Assembly: GCA_017941505.1 (NCBI GenBank)
Contig: JAGAWH010000195.1
Location: 1-7,476, forward strand
DNA: 7,476 bases
Direction of reading: 5' to 3'
From: Faecalicoccus sp.
GTDB taxonomy: Bacteria; Bacillota_I; Bacilli_A; Erysipelotrichales; Erysipelotrichaceae
Positions 6,010 to 7,476 of the stretch are shown piece after piece. Made by a program: the position numbers and the translations under genes. Below the pieces are notes generated by a model. That model searched no databases, was not told where the DNA came from, and saw only the letters and a program-made list of their open reading frames with translations. Numbering within the stretch: the first letter of the stretch is position 1; the number at the start of each line of letters is the position of its first letter.

Positions 6010-7306
6010 CTGTCACTACCTCAATTTCATAATAATCCAGGATAGCTTCCACAATAGAATCAGCTATCGCTTCTTTATTGGCAAGATAATAATCGATACT
6101 ATCCTCATTGGCGATATTGGCATATTCAAACAAAATGGAATACATTCCGTAAAAATCGCTCCATTTCGCATTGTCTTCATAACCTTCATACTGACCGGCA
6201 AAGGTAGCCTTTCCTCCGGCCTCACGAATTGGCGGATATGCATCAAAGCGGGTATTTTTCTCTTTATCATTTTTGATAAAGCTGGCGTATAGTACACCTC
6301 TTTCTAAATCTTCGGCATTGGTTATATAAGCCATCTCCAGGCCGTTTGCGGTCATCGTTTTAGCGATGCGGTTGGCTAACATTCCATCCGAATACGGCGA
6401 TACCTGAATCATTGGTCGATACAGGTTCTGTGCATCCGAGTAAAGCGTCAATGAAAGGAATACCTTTCCTCTGGCCGTATATCCTCTGGATACTCGGGAT
6501 ACATCGCCATAATAATTAATAGCCTCATCTTCTCCACGGGTTAATTTAACCTTCAGTCCGGCAGCTTCCAGCTTTTCCTGAATCATCAATGCCAATTCAT
6601 AGGAAGCCTTTCCTTCCGAGATTTTCTCATCTTCATAACCCGGATCCACACCGGTCCATTCGTTAGTTTCAAAACCGGAAGGATCGATAATCACATCATA
6701 TACATCCTCCGGCTGTTTGGTATTTTTCACCGTTAGATATGCATAGTTTTTGTCGCTTTTGATCCCAAAATCACTTAAAAAATCAGATGAAGCCTGTAAT
6801 GTAACTTCATTGATCAATCCGGCTCTTGCCACTGAAGTAAAGGTATCTGAGTTGATTTCCTTCTCAAAATAAAGCCGTTTTTCAATAAAATGATCATATA
6901 CATAAATCTCATAAACACCGGTTCTTAAAGAATGCAGAGAAACACCTACATCAATACCGGCGGATAAGGTATACGTGATTTCTTCTTTGGTTTCGATGTT
7001 TCTCAGCAGAACCATCATTCCCTGCATGCTCCGGAAAGTCTTCGGTCCATACTTACCCGAATAAAAAGAAAGTTCTTCCCCATAAACGGTATAATCCTTA
7101 GCTTCAAAGCTGTCGGCATATTTTTCCTTTACATTTTCACGGACGGTATTTCGGTCTAATCCATCCAGATATGGATTGATAAACCCAACATGTAAAACAT
7201 CTTCAAAAACCAAATAACCCAAAATCGCAGTAACAGCTAATATTGCCACGCACAATATAATAAACCGGCTGTTATATTTTCTTTTCCTTCTTCTAGAATT
7301 GTTCAT
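5990..7306 (-). CDS. Membrane-anchored N-acetylmuramoyl-L-alanine amidase (Amidase_3)-like protein, zinc site degenerate
   Basis: This 438-residue protein has a basic N-terminus (RRRKRK, residues 5-10), one membrane segment at about 15-33, a long extracellular region of unrecognised, probably beta-rich fold (about 70-195), and a C-terminal Amidase_3-like domain (about 203-427). In that domain VIIDPSGF (205-212) aligns with the canonical DPGHGG, so the zinc histidine position is G211. E231 aligns with the zinc glutamate before the first helix. VFLSLTLYSD (282-291) aligns with the ISIHANA strand, so the second histidine position is T287. ILFEYANIAN (391-400) aligns with the catalytic VEVGFISN strand, with E394 kept. 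Loss of both histidines suggests a non-catalytic protein that may bind peptidoglycan or regulate another hydrolase. A TTG at 7321 is in frame upstream, but the ATG at 7306 is preferred because GAGGG lies 8 bases before it and the TTG overlaps that site. It is the first gene of the operon with the ABC-F gene. Confidence 0.85.
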   Translation of the reverse strand: MNNSRRRKRKYNSRFIILCVAILAVTAILGYLVFEDVLHVGFINPYLDGLDRNTVRENVKEKYADSFEAKDYTVYGEELSFYSGKYGPKTFRSMQGMMVLLRNIETKEEITYTLSAGIDVGVSLHSLRTGVYEIYVYDHFIEKRLYFEKEINSDTFTSVARAGLINEVTLQASSDFLSDFGIKSDKNYAYLTVKNTKQPEDVYDVIIDPSGFETNEWTGVDPGYEDEKISEGKASYELALMIQEKLEAAGLKVKLTRGEDEAINYYGDVSRVSRGYTARGKVFLSLTLYSDAQNLYRPMIQVSPYSDGMLANRIAKTMTANGLEMAYITNAEDLERGVLYASFIKNDKEKNTRFDAYPPIREAGGKATFAGQYEGYEDNAKWSDFYGMYSILFEYANIANEDSIDYYLANKEAIADSIVEAILDYYEIEVVTGETNTK

Positions 7307-7314
7307 ATTTAAAA

Positions 7315-7319
7315 CCCTC
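7315..7319 (-). promoter_or_regulatory. Ribosome binding site fixing the amidase-like start
   Basis: GAGGG on the minus strand lies 8 bases before the ATG at 7306. The longer frame opening at TTG 7321 has no such site upstream, and its own first codons overlap this one. This supports a protein five residues shorter than the longest frame. Confidence 0.75.
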
Positions 7320-7341
7320 AAGGCTGATTAGACACACCATA

Positions 7342-7379
7342 ACAAGTTTATATTACTAGAAAACTTGTCCCCTTTTCAA
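7342..7379 (-). promoter_or_regulatory. Promoter with an inverted-repeat operator overlapping the -10
   Basis: On the minus strand TTGAAA (7379-7374), an 18-base spacer and TAATAT (7355-7350) form a reasonable sigma-A-type promoter. It would start transcription near 7343, giving a 5' leader of about 35 bases for the amidase-like gene. A perfect inverted repeat, ACAAGTTT (7368-7361 read on minus) and AAACTTGT (7349-7342), flanks the -10 with an 11-base centre. A dimeric repressor bound here would block the promoter. No regulator gene is visible in the window, so the operator role is inferred from position and symmetry. Confidence 0.6.
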
Positions 7380-7407
7380 GAAAGAAAGGAACACCTTACG
7401 GTAAACT

Positions 7408-7462
7408 GGTACCCAAGGAGTGGACAGGTGCTTGACAGTGCCTGGGCACCCTCTTGGGTGCT
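7408..7462. repeat. REP-like or attenuator-like folded element
   Basis: The segment folds back on itself. The outer arms 7408-7417 and 7453-7462 (around ACCCAAG and CTTGGGT) pair over about ten positions with G-U pairs, plus two more pairs beyond a bulge. Inside lies CAGGTGC-TTGACA-GTGCCTG (7425-7444), a 7-base stem with two G-U pairs and a 6-base loop. The inner text, with GACAGGTGC and GACAGTGCC in near-repeat, recalls dispersed GACAGGTGCC-type palindromes seen near REP-associated transposases, but that is recollection only. The outer pairing competes with the terminator at 7446-7461. Confidence 0.4.
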
Positions 7463-7467
7463 TTTTT
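7446..7467 (+). terminator. Rho-independent terminator, plus strand
   Basis: GCACCC (7446-7451), loop TCTT and GGGTGC (7456-7461) form a perfect six-base GC-rich stem followed by six T residues and then GTTTG. It works only in the plus direction; the minus side has no U-tract. No plus-strand gene ends here, so it either ends a short RNA starting after about 7350 or is an attenuator in the leader of a gene beyond the right edge. Confidence 0.75.
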
Positions 7468-7476
7468 GTTTGTAAC

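Noticed and set aside
5828..6292. Plus-strand 154-residue reading frame
   Set aside because: It lies opposite the start of the ABC-F gene and the end of the amidase-like gene, both strongly supported, and it has no recognisable domain.
7307..7321. TTG start adding five residues to the amidase-like protein
   Set aside because: The TTG overlaps the ribosome binding site of the ATG at 7306 and has none of its own.
7432..7467. TTGACA at 7432-7437 as a -35 element
   Set aside because: No -10 sequence occurs at a suitable distance (the spacing leads into TGGGTG), and the hexamer is the loop of a hairpin.
1..7476. CRISPR array, insertion sequence, prophage or defence system
   Set aside because: No regularly spaced repeats, transposase, integrase, attachment sites or known defence domains are visible on either strand.

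Overview
The window looks like chromosomal sequence from a low-to-moderate GC Gram-positive bacterium (Bacillota, perhaps a gut Erysipelotrichales or Lachnospirales type). The evidence is AT-rich intergenic DNA, clear Shine-Dalgarno sites, a YazA-type GIY-YIG gene, a membrane-anchored glycerophosphodiesterase and a YdiF-like ABC-F protein. The genus cannot be named from sequence reading alone.

Layout, left to right. Positions 1-243 hold an unidentified left-edge stretch, a strong hairpin (116-153) with its U-tract on the minus side, and an inverted repeat resembling DnaA boxes. A small GIY-YIG protein follows on the plus strand (244-495). It converges, with only 2 bases between stops, on a leftward pair: a LyxK-like FGGY sugar kinase (2309-3823) followed by a polytopic membrane glycerophosphodiester phosphodiesterase (498-2240). 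The kinase has its own extended -10 promoter at 3853-3882. Just upstream lies the terminator of a second leftward operon.

The second operon is tightly packed. It begins with a membrane-anchored Amidase_3-like protein (5990-7306, restarted at an ATG), continues with an ABC-F ATPase (4153-6009, GTG start, overlapping by 20 bases) and ends with a small CPDC glutaredoxin-like protein (3904-4152, zero gap). A promoter at 7350-7379, whose -10 lies inside an 8-base inverted repeat, probably drives it. A hairpin terminator with the last stop codon in its loop ends it. The operon may link cell-wall, translation and thiol-redox functions, but this is inferred only from gene order.

The most notable point is that the Amidase_3-like protein has lost both histidines of the zinc site while keeping both glutamates, so it is probably a non-catalytic relative of cell-wall amidases. 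The second is a folded, REP-like or attenuator-like element at the right edge, ending in a plus-strand terminator that no visible gene explains. I see no CRISPR array, transposase, tRNA, rRNA, phage or defence module. Most of the window is ordinary housekeeping content.
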